From: Methanoregulaceae archaeon UBA467
Lineage (GTDB): Archaea; Halobacteriota; Methanomicrobia; Methanomicrobiales; Methanospirillaceae
DNA: 64,000 nt
Direction of reading: 5' to 3'
Assembly (NCBI GenBank): GCA_002503825.1
Contig: DASP01000001.1
Span: 1 to 64,000, forward strand
Shown here: positions 16,476 through 25,839 of the stretch, piece by piece
Layout of the letters: the number at the start of each line of letters is the position of its first letter
Position numbering within the stretch: the stretch's first letter is position 1
Translations under genes and position numbers: made by a program
Notes under the pieces: model-generated
What the model was told of the DNA's origin: nothing
Database searches by the model: none
What the model saw: only the letters and a program-made list of their open reading frames with translations

Positions 16476-17062
16476 AGATCGTCGGTGTGGGGTGTGGCCC
16501 CGGTATGCTCACCGCCGATGCCGTCCGCGTCATATCGGGCGCCAGTCTCATCTACGGCTCATCACGGGCCATTGAAATTGCGGGGGAGATAATCCCGCCA
16601 GGCTGCGGGGTCCACGAAATTACGAATTACCGCAATTTACGAGAACTCCCGGAAGAGGCAGTGGTCCTGTCAACAGGCGACCCGATGCTCGCGGGTCTCG
16701 GTTACCTTCCCGGTGAAGTCATACCCGGCATCTCTTCCCTGCAGGTCGCCCTCGCCCGCCTCCACATCCCGATGGCAGGGATATCCATCGTTGTCGCCCA
16801 CGGGCGTGACCATGCCGGGTCGCTGGACCAGATGTCCGACGAACTCCGCAGGGGAAAGACCGTGTTCCTTCTTGCCGATCCGGAGTTTGACATTCATGAA
16901 GCGGCAGTAAGGGCACGGGATGCCTGTGGCACGTGCCGTATTGTGCTGTGCGAAGAACTCGGCTACCCTGACGAGAGAATTGTCATCGGCTCGCCGGATA
17001 CTATCCCGGTTCCTGAAAAAGACCTCTATTCCCTCATTATCGGAAACTGGCCCGACCGGTAG
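16472..17062 (+). CDS. cbiE: Cobalt-precorrin-7 C5-methyltransferase
   Basis: CbiE (196 residues) is the last SAM methylase of the operon and methylates C5. It has the signature IVGVGCGPGMLTADAVRVIS (residues 3-22), then LIYGSSRAIEI, LSTGDPMLAGLG and EVIPGISSLQVALARLHIP. In many bacteria CbiE is fused to CbiT; here the two lie at opposite ends of the same operon. About 130 bp without a recognised feature follow. Confidence 0.92.
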   Translation: MKIVGVGCGPGMLTADAVRVISGASLIYGSSRAIEIAGEIIPPGCGVHEITNYRNLRELPEEAVVLSTGDPMLAGLGYLPGEVIPGISSLQVALARLHIPMAGISIVVAHGRDHAGSLDQMSDELRRGKTVFLLADPEFDIHEAAVRARDACGTCRIVLCEELGYPDERIVIGSPDTIPVPEKDLYSLIIGNWPDR

Positions 17063-17192
17063 CACGGCCACGACACCCGGTTTTCCGGCGGCGATATGCA
17101 ACCGTTCCTGTCATCGCAGCCCCTGGTAAACCCCTGATACCGAAAGTGAATAGAAGTACAACCTGCATATCCTGTTATAGAAAGGATTTCAG

Positions 17193-17381
17193 ATGATTCA
17201 GATGGATAAAAATCTCAAACGGCAGATCAGCCTCATATGCTTTACCATAGGTATCGTCCTTGTGATCATTCCCGACCTGAAGCGGTTCAGCAGTATCAAC
17301 CTCGGCTTCAGCTGGCCCTTCGACCTGATGTTTTATTCAGGGCTGCTCCTGATGATCATCGGGTACTACCTGAGAGGCTGA
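17193..17381 (+). CDS. Small two-span membrane protein
   Basis: A 62-residue protein with two hydrophobic stretches (about residues 11-27 and 40-58) joined by a loop, and a basic N-terminus (MDKNLKRQ). AAAGGA lies seven bases before the ATG. No family is recognised. Its hydrophobic pattern, ribosome binding site and position in an otherwise empty gap support a real gene, but with modest confidence. Confidence 0.5.
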   Translation: MIQMDKNLKRQISLICFTIGIVLVIIPDLKRFSSINLGFSWPFDLMFYSGLLLMIIGYYLRG

Positions 17382-17562
17382 TAACCGGAGAAAATCCCCT
17401 TTTTCCAGAGACCGTCTCCTGGACAGGCACTCATATTTACGGTACCTGATCAATTCCCGGGCTCCACGGCATTCATCAGGAATTACACCGGTCAGACTGG
17501 AAAAGATTCCGGGGTCGTATCCGGAAATTTCCCTCCAGACCGTTTTACACGTTGAAAGAAGC

Positions 17563-18456
17563 CTACTTGCGAAGTGAAACGGTCCTGCCGTCATCGGAGA
17601 GGAACCCTTCCTTTTCCAGCTGCCCGATGAGCGCCCGGCCCCTGGCGTCATCTGCAGAAATTCGCTCTAAAAGTTCAGTTTTTTCCATTTTGCCCTCTTT
17701 TATGAGGGTCCTGATGATCCCGCCCCGTACCTGGCGGTCCGAACCCTCGAAACCGCCCTGTTTCCTGTAATGGCTGCTCCTTTTATTTGGATTCGGTATA
17801 TTCTTCCCAAGATACGCCCCGTAATCCATCAGGGCCCAGTACCATTCCCTCGGGTTGACCGGATCAAGTGTCCGGCTCACCAGCGGCAGGATTTCACTGT
17901 CGTGCACACCTTCGCGATCCGCAAAAAAACAATGAATAAAAACCCTCCTGATATTCGTCTCTATAAAAACAGATGGTTTGTTGAACGCGAATGCACGAAT
18001 CGACGATGCCGTTGCGGGTCCGATCCCGGGAAGCGAGACCAGGTCTTTCTCTTCTTCAGGTATTACGCCCCCGTAGGTGTCGCAGATGCGTTCGGCAGTT
18101 TTTTTCAGCGACAGTGCCCTCCGGTTATAGCCAAGGCCCTGCCATTCCTCCAGCACATCTCCAGGATTCGCGCGGGACAATGCCTGTATATCAGGAAAAC
18201 GGGTTATAAAGGAGGTATATTTTTTATTCACCCTCTCAACCTGCGTCTGCTGGAGCATAATCTCTGAGACAAGGATACGGTACGGGTCACCGGTTCTCCT
18301 CCATGGGAGATCCCGGCCGCAATTTTTGTAAAAGTCGTAGATGAACCTCTGGAATTTTTCCGTATCATGCTCTTTTCTGCTCATATTCCCACTCACGCTC
18401 CCAGGCAAAACGCAGACCCCCAGATCATCTTTTATAATAACAGCTCGTCGTTTCAT
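17563..18456 (-). CDS. MutY-like adenine DNA glycosylase without iron-sulfur motif
   Basis: A helix-hairpin-helix DNA glycosylase (297 residues). DLPWRRTGDPYRILVSEIML followed by QQTQVERV is the MutY-type substrate and catalytic Glu region; SLPGIGPATASSIRAFAF is the hairpin. Where MutY has the catalytic Asp (LDGNVKR) this protein reads IETNIRR, and the C-terminal Cys cluster for the [4Fe-4S] centre is absent. The last 60 residues resemble a small winged helix. The start at 18456 is chosen for GAGG eight bases upstream; an ATG at 18384 would remove 24 residues. Probable role: removal of A opposite 8-oxoG or of related lesions. It is divergent from uvdE. Confidence 0.75.
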   Translation of the reverse strand: MKRRAVIIKDDLGVCVLPGSVSGNMSRKEHDTEKFQRFIYDFYKNCGRDLPWRRTGDPYRILVSEIMLQQTQVERVNKKYTSFITRFPDIQALSRANPGDVLEEWQGLGYNRRALSLKKTAERICDTYGGVIPEEEKDLVSLPGIGPATASSIRAFAFNKPSVFIETNIRRVFIHCFFADREGVHDSEILPLVSRTLDPVNPREWYWALMDYGAYLGKNIPNPNKRSSHYRKQGGFEGSDRQVRGGIIRTLIKEGKMEKTELLERISADDARGRALIGQLEKEGFLSDDGRTVSLRK

Positions 18457-18572
18457 TATGAATACCTCTTCGCAGTCCCGCCTGGAATTCAGGCCCGGGC
18501 AGACCGGGATGCCCGGGTAAACGCACAAAAACATTGTTAATACCATTGAATTACCTCATAAACGGCCTTTAA

Positions 18573-19481
18573 ATGAAAATCGGATATCCCTGTATCAATA
18601 CATCGGTGGAATGCCGGGGCAACCGGACATTCCGGCTGGCCACGTACTCTGAAGAGAAGCTCATTAAAACAGCCGGATCAAACATTGATTGCCTGAAGTC
18701 CATCCTTTCCTACAATATATCGCATGGAATACTGTTTTTCAGGATAAGTTCGGATATCATTCCCTTTGCGTCGCACCCGGTGATGGACTCTGACTGGCAG
18801 GACTATTTCCGGAGCGATCTTGAAGAGGCAGGCGAAATCGTCAAATCTTCCGGGATGAGAATATCGATGCACCCCGACCAGTTCATTGTCCTCAACTCAC
18901 CACGCGAAGAGGTGGTCTCGAGAAGTATCGCAGAACTTGAGTACCATGCAGATCTCCTCAACCTCATGTGCCTTGACGCATCTGCAAAGGTCCAGCTCCA
19001 TGCAGGCGGGAGATACGGCGACCCTGAATCTGCCAAAAACAGGTTTGTTTCGGTATACAGGGAACGTCTCCCTGAAAAAGTAAAAAAACGGCTGGTCATA
19101 GAGAATGACGACCGGATTTACCCGGTAAAAGACTGTCTCGACATCAGTGAAAAAACAGGTATCCCGGTATTATTCGATTACTTTCATCACGGGCTGCGTT
19201 CGCATGGAGAGGATTTACCCGGACTGCTGGAAAAGACATTCGCAACATGGCGCCGGTCTGACGGGGTCCCCATGGTAGACTATAGTTCCCAGGAACCGGG
19301 ATCCAGGCCGGGCACCCATGCACGGACGCTTGACCGGCAGAATTTTATTGATTTCATTCAAAAATCAGGAAATTACGATTTTGATATCATGCTCGAGATA
19401 AAAGACAAGGAGAAGAGTGCAGAAAAAGCCCTCCGGATCCTTGAGCATGACCCCCGACTGGTTACCCGGTGGACTTCATGA
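18573..19481 (+). CDS. UV damage endonuclease (UvdE/UVDE family)
   Basis: A 302-residue TIM-barrel endonuclease that nicks DNA 5' to UV photoproducts and some other lesions. Family signatures are MKIGYPCINTSV at the N-terminus and the metal-binding positions in RISMHPDQFIVLNSP, KVQLHAGGRYGD, LVIENDDR, LFDYFHHGLRSH, VDYSSQEPGSRPGTHA and IMLEIKDKE. Length matches the core enzyme. It starts 116 bp from the divergent MutY-like gene, so the two may share regulation. UVDE is scattered among archaea and was probably acquired from bacteria. Confidence 0.93.
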   Translation: MKIGYPCINTSVECRGNRTFRLATYSEEKLIKTAGSNIDCLKSILSYNISHGILFFRISSDIIPFASHPVMDSDWQDYFRSDLEEAGEIVKSSGMRISMHPDQFIVLNSPREEVVSRSIAELEYHADLLNLMCLDASAKVQLHAGGRYGDPESAKNRFVSVYRERLPEKVKKRLVIENDDRIYPVKDCLDISEKTGIPVLFDYFHHGLRSHGEDLPGLLEKTFATWRRSDGVPMVDYSSQEPGSRPGTHARTLDRQNFIDFIQKSGNYDFDIMLEIKDKEKSAEKALRILEHDPRLVTRWTS

Positions 19482-20013
19482 TCGGTAAAGAACGGGTACA
19501 GGGCCTGAATAACCTGGCCCTGCGCCAACGAAAGCAATTCATCTACCTGATGCGGAAAACACCGTGAGATTTAAGATGCCACGCATATACGGATATCCTG
19601 TCCTCACAAGGATCAATGATTTCTCATGGGGATCATTCACAGTCTGCGCAGCGATGCAATTATTATTTAAATTCTTAAAAAAAGTCTCGCCGCTTTTTTA
19701 TAAAGTTATATAGATACTCCGATCCCTGAGGGAGTACTGAGTAGTCACTGAATCGCAGCGGTTCAATAAAAATAACGTATATAATATCACTTTTACCAGA
19801 ATATCGTACTCTCCGCTGGCAACCGCAGGGTCGTGCCGGATTCGTTAGGCTGAAGCATTCGCGGTATTTTCGGGGGCGGCGAAGTACATCGTTCTTGAAG
19901 TGTTGGAACGCAGGCAGACCCCGCATATCACGCTTAAATGAAAATATTCCAGCCCACACGGAATAACCAGGTGCCTTAAAAATCCCAGATCTTAAAAGCC
20001 TGGAATGGACCCC
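19482..20013. other. Intergenic region of about 530 bp without a convincing gene
   Basis: A 7+7 bp hairpin, CAGGGCC-10-GGCCCTG (19499-19522), lies just after the uvdE stop and may end or stabilise its transcript. Further right is AT-rich sequence around 19667-19715. A 94-codon minus-strand frame (19675-19959) has no protein-like composition. No tRNA or box C/D RNA was recognised. Confidence 0.45.
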
Positions 20014-20700
20014 TTAAAACAATGTTTCCTGCCCGACGCTTTTGATAAGGTCCGGACCGTCAGCGGATGCCGAATTCACGGCCGGCGATACCTGGTACGC
20101 CTCAAGGAGCCGGGAGGGATACGGTGCAAGCAGGCTGCCCAGGTCTGCCGGCTGCCAGGCAGGGGCGGATATCCACGTATCTTCCACGGTTTCTTCAAGT
20201 ATTGCCGGCATACGGTTGTGGAATGGTGCAACCACCGAATCGGGTTCGGTAGTGATAATCGCACATGTCAGCATCATATCCTGTCCCGGGGCCTGCCACC
20301 CTTCATAAATACCTGCAAATGCAAACAGCGCACCGTCTTTCCGGCGGATATAATACGGGATTTTTTTCCCGCCCTCATGTTTCCACTCGTAAAACCCTGT
20401 TGCGGGGATAAGGCACCGCCTGTGAAGGGCGGCGTCACGGAAAAATTTCTTTTCCAGGAGATTTTCTGCACGTGCATTGATGAAATGGCCGAATTCCGGC
20501 TCTTTTATCCACGACGGGACCAGTCCCCAGCCCATCGAGGTAAGCAGGCGCGGGCTGCCCTCTTCATGACCCGGAATAATAACCGGCACCTGCTGGGACG
20601 GGGTGATATTGTAACGCGGTTCTATCGTGACAGACGATTCGGCGATACCAAATCGTTTACAGAACCCGATTGTCACGGTGATGGTGAACCTTCCGCACAT
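20014..20700 (-). CDS. SRAP-family protein (YedK/HMCES): abasic-site shield
   Basis: A 228-residue SOS-response-associated peptidase family protein. The protein begins Met-Cys-Gly-Arg-Phe; after Met removal Cys2 forms the thiazolidine crosslink with an abasic site in single-stranded DNA. The other active residues are visible: Asn in PRYNITPSQ, Glu in ATGFYEWKHE and His in FHNRMPAIL. The family protects abasic sites at replication forks. It is 23 bp downstream of the HAD gene on the same strand. Its placement beside glycosylase, UVDE and mismatch-repair genes fits a repair role. Confidence 0.9.
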   Translation of the reverse strand: MCGRFTITVTIGFCKRFGIAESSVTIEPRYNITPSQQVPVIIPGHEEGSPRLLTSMGWGLVPSWIKEPEFGHFINARAENLLEKKFFRDAALHRRCLIPATGFYEWKHEGGKKIPYYIRRKDGALFAFAGIYEGWQAPGQDMMLTCAIITTEPDSVVAPFHNRMPAILEETVEDTWISAPAWQPADLGSLLAPYPSRLLEAYQVSPAVNSASADGPDLIKSVGQETLF

Positions 20701-20723
20701 AGAGATGTATTATTCCCGCCGGT

Positions 20724-21437
20724 CTATTCAATGTGACCCTGTCCGCCTGCACCGGCCGACAGGATACGGGGCAGGTCCCTGATATCGTCGAGGATAAAAT
20801 GTGCAGGGGCATCCACGCACCGATCGGCGTTCGCGTCACCGTAACGGGCATAGACCGTCACCAGCCCGAGACTGTTTCCAGGGGCGATGTCACGCCTGAG
20901 ACTGTCCCCGATAATCATGGTCTCTTCCGGCGTTGCCGACAGGAACTGCATCGCACATTGAAACGGCACCGGGTCCGGCTTTTTTCTCCCTGTTGTATCG
21001 CACGTCACGACAGAATGGAATAACCCGCGGAGACCGGTCTTTTCGAGTCTTCCGAATGCGTCATGATCGTGTGCGTCGGTCACTACCGCAATTTTATATC
21101 CTTTCCGTGCCAGGAGGGAGAGCGTTTCATGCACCCCGGGATAGCAATGAACGGACGATAACTTGGTTTCATGATATATGCGGCAGCATTCGCCAAACCC
21201 CGGCTCCGTGTAACAACACGCATCGTTCATATAATCCCGTATATGGGCCGGGTTTTCATACCCATACATCCCGCGGGTGAAATATGTATACAGGTACTCC
21301 CCGTCGTCTCTTCCAAGGTACGCCGTAATTGCATGACAGGCCTTCTTTTTTGCACCGACAAGATCAAAAAGGGTATTGTCCATATCGAAGAGCAGGGTCC
21401 GGATACCGCTGACTGTCGTGCATAAGCGTGTCTGCAT
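20724..21437 (-). CDS. HAD-superfamily hydrolase (phosphatase)
   Basis: A 237-residue HAD hydrolase of subfamily IA. Motif I is LLFDMDNTLFDL with nucleophile and acid Asp, motif II is VVTDAHDHD, the motif III Lys lies in GRKKPDPVPF and motif IV is IIGDSLRRDI. A helical cap of about 70 residues sits between motifs I and II. Substrate is not predictable; phosphoglycolate- or nucleotide-type phosphatases are the nearest relatives in shape. It is likely cotranscribed with the SRAP gene downstream. Confidence 0.85.
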   Translation of the reverse strand: MQTRLCTTVSGIRTLLFDMDNTLFDLVGAKKKACHAITAYLGRDDGEYLYTYFTRGMYGYENPAHIRDYMNDACCYTEPGFGECCRIYHETKLSSVHCYPGVHETLSLLARKGYKIAVVTDAHDHDAFGRLEKTGLRGLFHSVVTCDTTGRKKPDPVPFQCAMQFLSATPEETMIIGDSLRRDIAPGNSLGLVTVYARYGDANADRCVDAPAHFILDDIRDLPRILSAGAGGQGHIE

Positions 21438-21546
21438 CCTGGTTATATGTCAGTTTTTCCGGATTTTATCCTTTTGATGGCGGCAGTTCACGTGCATAAA
21501 AACTATTAACAAAAAGGGGCTTCTATTCCATTCAGAGAGGTTTTCT

Positions 21547-22914
21547 ATGATTCTTCAGAAGTTCATTTCAGAAGGACTGGCTCACAATTCATATTTTCTC
21601 AGTGCAGGTGGTGAGGCCGCCGTAATCGACCCGAGGAGGGACTGTGATGTATACCTCGATCTCGCGCAGTCCCTGCAGGTCAGGATAACACACATTTTTG
21701 AGACCCACAGAAATGAAGATTATATTTCAGGTTCATCAGAACTTGCGCACCGGTGCAATGCAGGGATTTATCATGGTCCGAATCCGGCATTTTCATTCGG
21801 GGAACGTGTAAAAGAGGGGGATATATTCAGACTGGGAGGACTTGAACTAAAAGTCCTGGAGACTCCCGGCCATACCCTCGACAGTATCAGCATCTCAGTC
21901 GCCGACAGGGACGTATCTCCAGATGTGTTCCTGGTGTTTACCGGCGATGCCCTTTTTGCCGGCGATGCCGGAAGGACCGATTTTTTCGGGAGGGATAAAA
22001 CCGCGTGGGCGTCAGGACTGCTCTACGACAGCATTGTGAATAAAATTCTCGCCGCCGGTGACGGGGCAGTCATATTACCGGCACATGGAGCCGGATCAGT
22101 CTGCGGATCTGATATCACTGACCATGAATTTACGACCGCCGGGTACGAGAAAGCCACAAATCCGCTCCTGAAAATGACGCGGGACGAGTTCATCGCGCAC
22201 AAAGTAAAAGAGCACCATTACCTGCCTCCTTATTTTAAAAAGATGGAAGAATTAAACAGCACCGGCGCACCCCTTATCCATCATCTCCCTGATATTCCTG
22301 CGTTCAATGTCCGTCAAATGCAGGAGTATATTAAAAAAGGAGCGCAGGTCGTTGATATCAGGAGCCCGACCTCCTTTGCCGGCGGCCATATCCCTGAAAC
22401 CCTCTCAATCTGGAGAGACGGAATTCCGGCTTATGCTGGCTGGTACCTGAATTATACCGACCCGATAGTGCTTGTCGACGATTTTTCCCTTGACCTCGGA
22501 GACGTAATACGCCATTTTACCAGGCTCGGGTATGATAACCTTGCAGGGTACCTTTCGGGCGGTTTCCCGGCATGGTTCAGGAATGGAAAAGAAATCGGCC
22601 GGATAGGGGCGTGGTCGGTGAAAGAACTGCATGAAAGACTCGGGATGCGGGACCTCTTTGTGCTTGACGTGCGGGATATTGTAAACAGGGAAAAATACGG
22701 TTACATTCCGGGATCAACCCATATTTATGCCGGTGAACTGCCGGAATTGTCAGGTAAGGTCCCGAAGGGAATGCAGGTTGCGGTCTACTGTGACGCCGGG
22801 TATAAAGGAGGCCTCGCAGCAAGTTATCTCCGCAAACTGGGATACGATAACGTGGCGAATATCCTCGGGGGCATGGGGGCATGGCTAAAAGCCGGATATG
22901 CTGCTGAAAGGTAA
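21547..22914 (+). CDS. MBL-fold hydrolase fused to two rhodanese domains
   Basis: A 455-residue protein resembling persulfide dioxygenase-rhodanese fusions. The metallo-beta-lactamase domain (residues 1-230) keeps TPGHTLDSIS, FTGDALFAGDAGRTD and PAHGAGSVCG. The first metal motif, normally HxHxDH, reads THRNEDY, so two His ligands are replaced by Asn and Tyr. Two rhodanese domains follow. The first lacks an evident catalytic Cys; the second has it in VAVYCDAGYKGGLAASYL. A sulfur-transfer or sulfide role is likely. The ATG has GAGAGG seven bases upstream. Confidence 0.82.
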   Translation: MILQKFISEGLAHNSYFLSAGGEAAVIDPRRDCDVYLDLAQSLQVRITHIFETHRNEDYISGSSELAHRCNAGIYHGPNPAFSFGERVKEGDIFRLGGLELKVLETPGHTLDSISISVADRDVSPDVFLVFTGDALFAGDAGRTDFFGRDKTAWASGLLYDSIVNKILAAGDGAVILPAHGAGSVCGSDITDHEFTTAGYEKATNPLLKMTRDEFIAHKVKEHHYLPPYFKKMEELNSTGAPLIHHLPDIPAFNVRQMQEYIKKGAQVVDIRSPTSFAGGHIPETLSIWRDGIPAYAGWYLNYTDPIVLVDDFSLDLGDVIRHFTRLGYDNLAGYLSGGFPAWFRNGKEIGRIGAWSVKELHERLGMRDLFVLDVRDIVNREKYGYIPGSTHIYAGELPELSGKVPKGMQVAVYCDAGYKGGLAASYLRKLGYDNVANILGGMGAWLKAGYAAER

Positions 22915-22998
22915 CTGAATACGTTCATACCATGCAAATTAAACAAAACCATTTTATTTTTCACTTTTCTCTGGTAGCACGAGTAAATTTGAGAAGAT

Positions 22999-23010
22999 TT
23001 ATCTATAAAC
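22999..23010 (+). promoter_or_regulatory. TATA box before the FMN-binding protein gene
   Basis: TTTATCTATAAA lies about 30 bases before the ATG at 23038, in the normal archaeal position for a very short leader. GAGG follows at 23031-23034. Confidence 0.5.
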
Positions 23011-23037
23011 GGAAAAAATTCAGACAAAGTGAGGACC

Positions 23038-23514
23038 ATGGAAATAGTAAAGATCCCACGGATGGAGAAAAAAGAGTACGATAACCTTATCGAAGAAGGG
23101 TACGTATGCCGCATAGCCTTCCAGGGAGAGAAATATCCATATATTGCCCCTTTCCTGTATGTTTTCGACGGGAAATTTCTGTATTTCCTCTCGACCAAAT
23201 ATGGTAAAAAAATTGAATACTTCCGTAAAAGTCCGTACGTCGCTGTAGAAATTGAGAAATACACAAAAGACCTCTCGTGCTTCACGTTTATCACACTTCC
23301 CGGTTACCTGACGGAAGTAACCGACTCAATCGAGAAAAAAATAATAAGGCAGGAATTTGTCGAACTGATAACGAAAAAGCATCTTTCAAACAATATTCTT
23401 GCAGCGCTCGGCCATTCCCCGCAGGACCCGCCCGAGGCGATAGCAAACGAGGAGCGGTCGCTTGTCTGGAAACTGACCGGGGTAAAGGACCTGGTCGCAT
23501 TAAAAAGTCTCTGA
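23038..23514 (+). CDS. Pyridoxamine-5'-phosphate-oxidase-like FMN-binding protein
   Basis: A 158-residue split-barrel flavoprotein of the PNPOx-like group that includes nitroreductase-type resistance proteins. Characteristic segments are IEEGYVCRIAFQGEKYPYIA, FDGKFLYFLSTKYGKKIEYF and SPYVAVEIEKY, where the FMN phosphate and ring should bind. The ATG at 23038 is preferred to a GTG three codons earlier because GAGG precedes it. The electron donor and substrate are unknown; F420- or FMN-linked relatives occur in methanogens. Confidence 0.78.
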   Translation: MEIVKIPRMEKKEYDNLIEEGYVCRIAFQGEKYPYIAPFLYVFDGKFLYFLSTKYGKKIEYFRKSPYVAVEIEKYTKDLSCFTFITLPGYLTEVTDSIEKKIIRQEFVELITKKHLSNNILAALGHSPQDPPEAIANEERSLVWKLTGVKDLVALKSL

Positions 23515-23539
23515 CATGAAAGGGCCCATTATACCCGTT

Positions 23540-25702
23540 TCATGACTCTTTTTTTGAAATACCAAGCAGTTCACGCATTTTATCCGGGTCAGTCACCGGC
23601 TGGCTGCACCTGTTCCCGAGGCAGACATATGCAGTACTTGAGTCACCCTCCATCTTCATCGGCAGGGTGAACCGGGAAATGGAGGTAATATCATTATCCT
23701 TTTCCCCGTCACGGAACAGCACGACTCCTGACGGCAGGAAATTCCGGTGCATGACATCGATCATTGCGCAGGTATCAGGTTCACCTCTCTGCCCGACGAT
23801 GACCACCTCCTGCGACGGGCCTGCCGCCCTGTCGAGCCCTGCCAGATAAAACGCGTATGATGAGGGTGATCCAGACACAACCGTTGAAAACTGCCTGGCC
23901 ATCTCTGATGCACGTGCATGGTACATGCTCTCTCCGGTAAGCCCTGACAGGCGGACCAGGTTATAGAACTGCACTGAATTGGCCGATGGAATGGCACCGT
24001 CGTAGAGATCTTTCTGCCGGACAGGGAGATCCCCTGACGTTCCGTCTGAAATAAAATAACCGGGCGATTTGCGGTCATAAAAATACCTGTAGAAGTATTC
24101 ATCGAGGTCAGTTGCAGATTTTAAATATCGCGGCTGAAAAGATGCCTGGTACAGTTCGGTCAGCCCCCAGATGAAAAACGCATAATCTGTTGCCTGGCCG
24201 CTGATGCCGGCTTTTCCATGGCGGTACCGGTGCAGGATCCCCCCTTCATCAGCTGCCATTCGCCTCATGATGAAATCCGCCGCATTTTCTGCCAGGTGAC
24301 GATACCGGGACTCCCCAAAGACCATTGCACCCCGTGCAAATGCGGCGATCATCAGCCCGTTCCAGTCGGCAAGGATCTTGTCATCTTTGAGCGGGGGCGT
24401 CCTTCCGGAACGCTCATTGAACAGGCGTGACCTCGCGTCATCCAGCCGCTCCATGAATTCATCCGCCCCAAGCCCGAGACGCGCAGCATACTCGTCAGGG
24501 GATGCGGTCATGTGAAGGATATTATTTCCGCTCCGTTCGCCGGTTCCGGGATCTGAGAAATTGCCTGTCGTCGTGACGCGATAGACATTATGGATAAAAG
24601 AAGCAGTTTCGGGATCGAAAAGGGAATCGATCTCCTTTCTGGTCCAGACATAATACCGCCCTTCCTCCCCTTCGCTGTCGGCGTCCTGTGCCGAATAGAA
24701 CCCTCCCTCCGGGGATGTCATTTCACGTTCAACATAGGCGAGACATTCACGGGCAATCCTTTTGTATTCTGGGTTTTTCGTAATCTGGTACGCCTCACAA
24801 TAGGCGGTGACGGCAAGCGCCTGGTCATACAGCATCTTTTCAAAATGCGGGACCAGCCACCTTGAATCGGTTGAATAGCGGTGGAACCCGAAACCGGCAT
24901 GGTCATAGATCCCCCCGTATCCCATCATTTTTAACGTTTTTTCTGCCATCTCCAGTGCCTGATCGCTCCCCGAGCGCTTCCAGTACCTCATGAGAAACAT
25001 CAGCACGTGCGGCATCGGGAATTTTGGTGCCTTCCCAAACCCGCCGTTCATGCGGTCGTACCTCACTCTGAGATCAGAAAATGCCGATCCAAAAATGGTT
25101 GCGGCCGATACCTTCTTTCCTGAACCGCCTGGAGATCTTCGCAGGGCCTTTATATACGACTCTGCTGACGCTTTCATCTTCTCTCCCTCGTCGTTCCACA
25201 TGCGTGCAATCGCGGGGAGCAGATCGAGAAGTCCCGGCTGGCCGAAACGGTTTTCACGCGGGATATAGGTGGCTGCAAAAAATGGTTTTTTATCGGGGGT
25301 CATGATAATCGTCAGAGGCCACCCCCCCGACCCGGTCATCATCTGGCAGACACTCATATACATCTGGTCGATGTCCGGACGTTCTTCCCGGTCGACCTTT
25401 ATACAGACAAATGATTTATTCAGGATTTTTGCAACTTCGGCATTCTCAAACGACTCCTTTTCCATGACATGGCACCAGTGACAGGTCGCGTACCCGATTG
25501 AGAGGAAGATGGGCATATTTTTATCAGTCGCCCTTGAAAACGCCTGTTCTCCCCAGGGGTACCAGCTGACCGGGTTGTATGCGTGCTGCAGCAGGTAAGG
25601 ACTGAGTTCATGAATAAGCCTGTTGTGACGTACCTTTTTGACTGGTTCATCATTCAGGGCTTCGTTTTCAGTGCGGTCTCCCTTGTCGCCTGCGGACTGC
25701 AT
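23540..25702 (-). CDS. Thioredoxin-domain/DUF255 protein (YyaL/SPATA20 family)
   Basis: A 720-residue cytosolic protein. The N-terminal 170 residues form a thioredoxin-like domain with the redox motif CHWC (GYATCHWCHVMEKESFE), preceded by the family signature NRLIHELSPYLLQHAYNPV. The rest is an (alpha/alpha)6 barrel similar to N-acylglucosamine 2-epimerases and glycosidases, with markers FEKMLYDQALAV and YYVWTRKEID. The family is widespread but its reaction is not established. The gene is convergent with the FMN-binding gene, 25 bp apart. Length is normal. Confidence 0.88.
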   Translation of the reverse strand: MQSAGDKGDRTENEALNDEPVKKVRHNRLIHELSPYLLQHAYNPVSWYPWGEQAFSRATDKNMPIFLSIGYATCHWCHVMEKESFENAEVAKILNKSFVCIKVDREERPDIDQMYMSVCQMMTGSGGWPLTIIMTPDKKPFFAATYIPRENRFGQPGLLDLLPAIARMWNDEGEKMKASAESYIKALRRSPGGSGKKVSAATIFGSAFSDLRVRYDRMNGGFGKAPKFPMPHVLMFLMRYWKRSGSDQALEMAEKTLKMMGYGGIYDHAGFGFHRYSTDSRWLVPHFEKMLYDQALAVTAYCEAYQITKNPEYKRIARECLAYVEREMTSPEGGFYSAQDADSEGEEGRYYVWTRKEIDSLFDPETASFIHNVYRVTTTGNFSDPGTGERSGNNILHMTASPDEYAARLGLGADEFMERLDDARSRLFNERSGRTPPLKDDKILADWNGLMIAAFARGAMVFGESRYRHLAENAADFIMRRMAADEGGILHRYRHGKAGISGQATDYAFFIWGLTELYQASFQPRYLKSATDLDEYFYRYFYDRKSPGYFISDGTSGDLPVRQKDLYDGAIPSANSVQFYNLVRLSGLTGESMYHARASEMARQFSTVVSGSPSSYAFYLAGLDRAAGPSQEVVIVGQRGEPDTCAMIDVMHRNFLPSGVVLFRDGEKDNDITSISRFTLPMKMEGDSSTAYVCLGNRCSQPVTDPDKMRELLGISKKES

Positions 25703-25839
25703 ACCAAGAAATCCGGGTCTGAGTATTAAGATTCTTGCGTGATCCCGGTAGTCGCACGGTACCGGCAGGGATGCCTTATTTTTTCAGGGATGAAGACCGG
25801 CTGGTTCCATCTGAAGAAACCGTGCGTTTTTTCGATACG

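Noticed and set aside
19675..19959. A 94-codon minus-strand open frame in the gap after uvdE
   Set aside because: No ribosome binding site, no protein-like pattern and no family; the interval is better described as non-coding.
20005..20736. A 243-codon plus-strand open frame opposite the SRAP gene
   Set aside because: The SRAP gene carries all catalytic residues on the minus strand; the plus-strand product is Cys/Arg-rich without structure.
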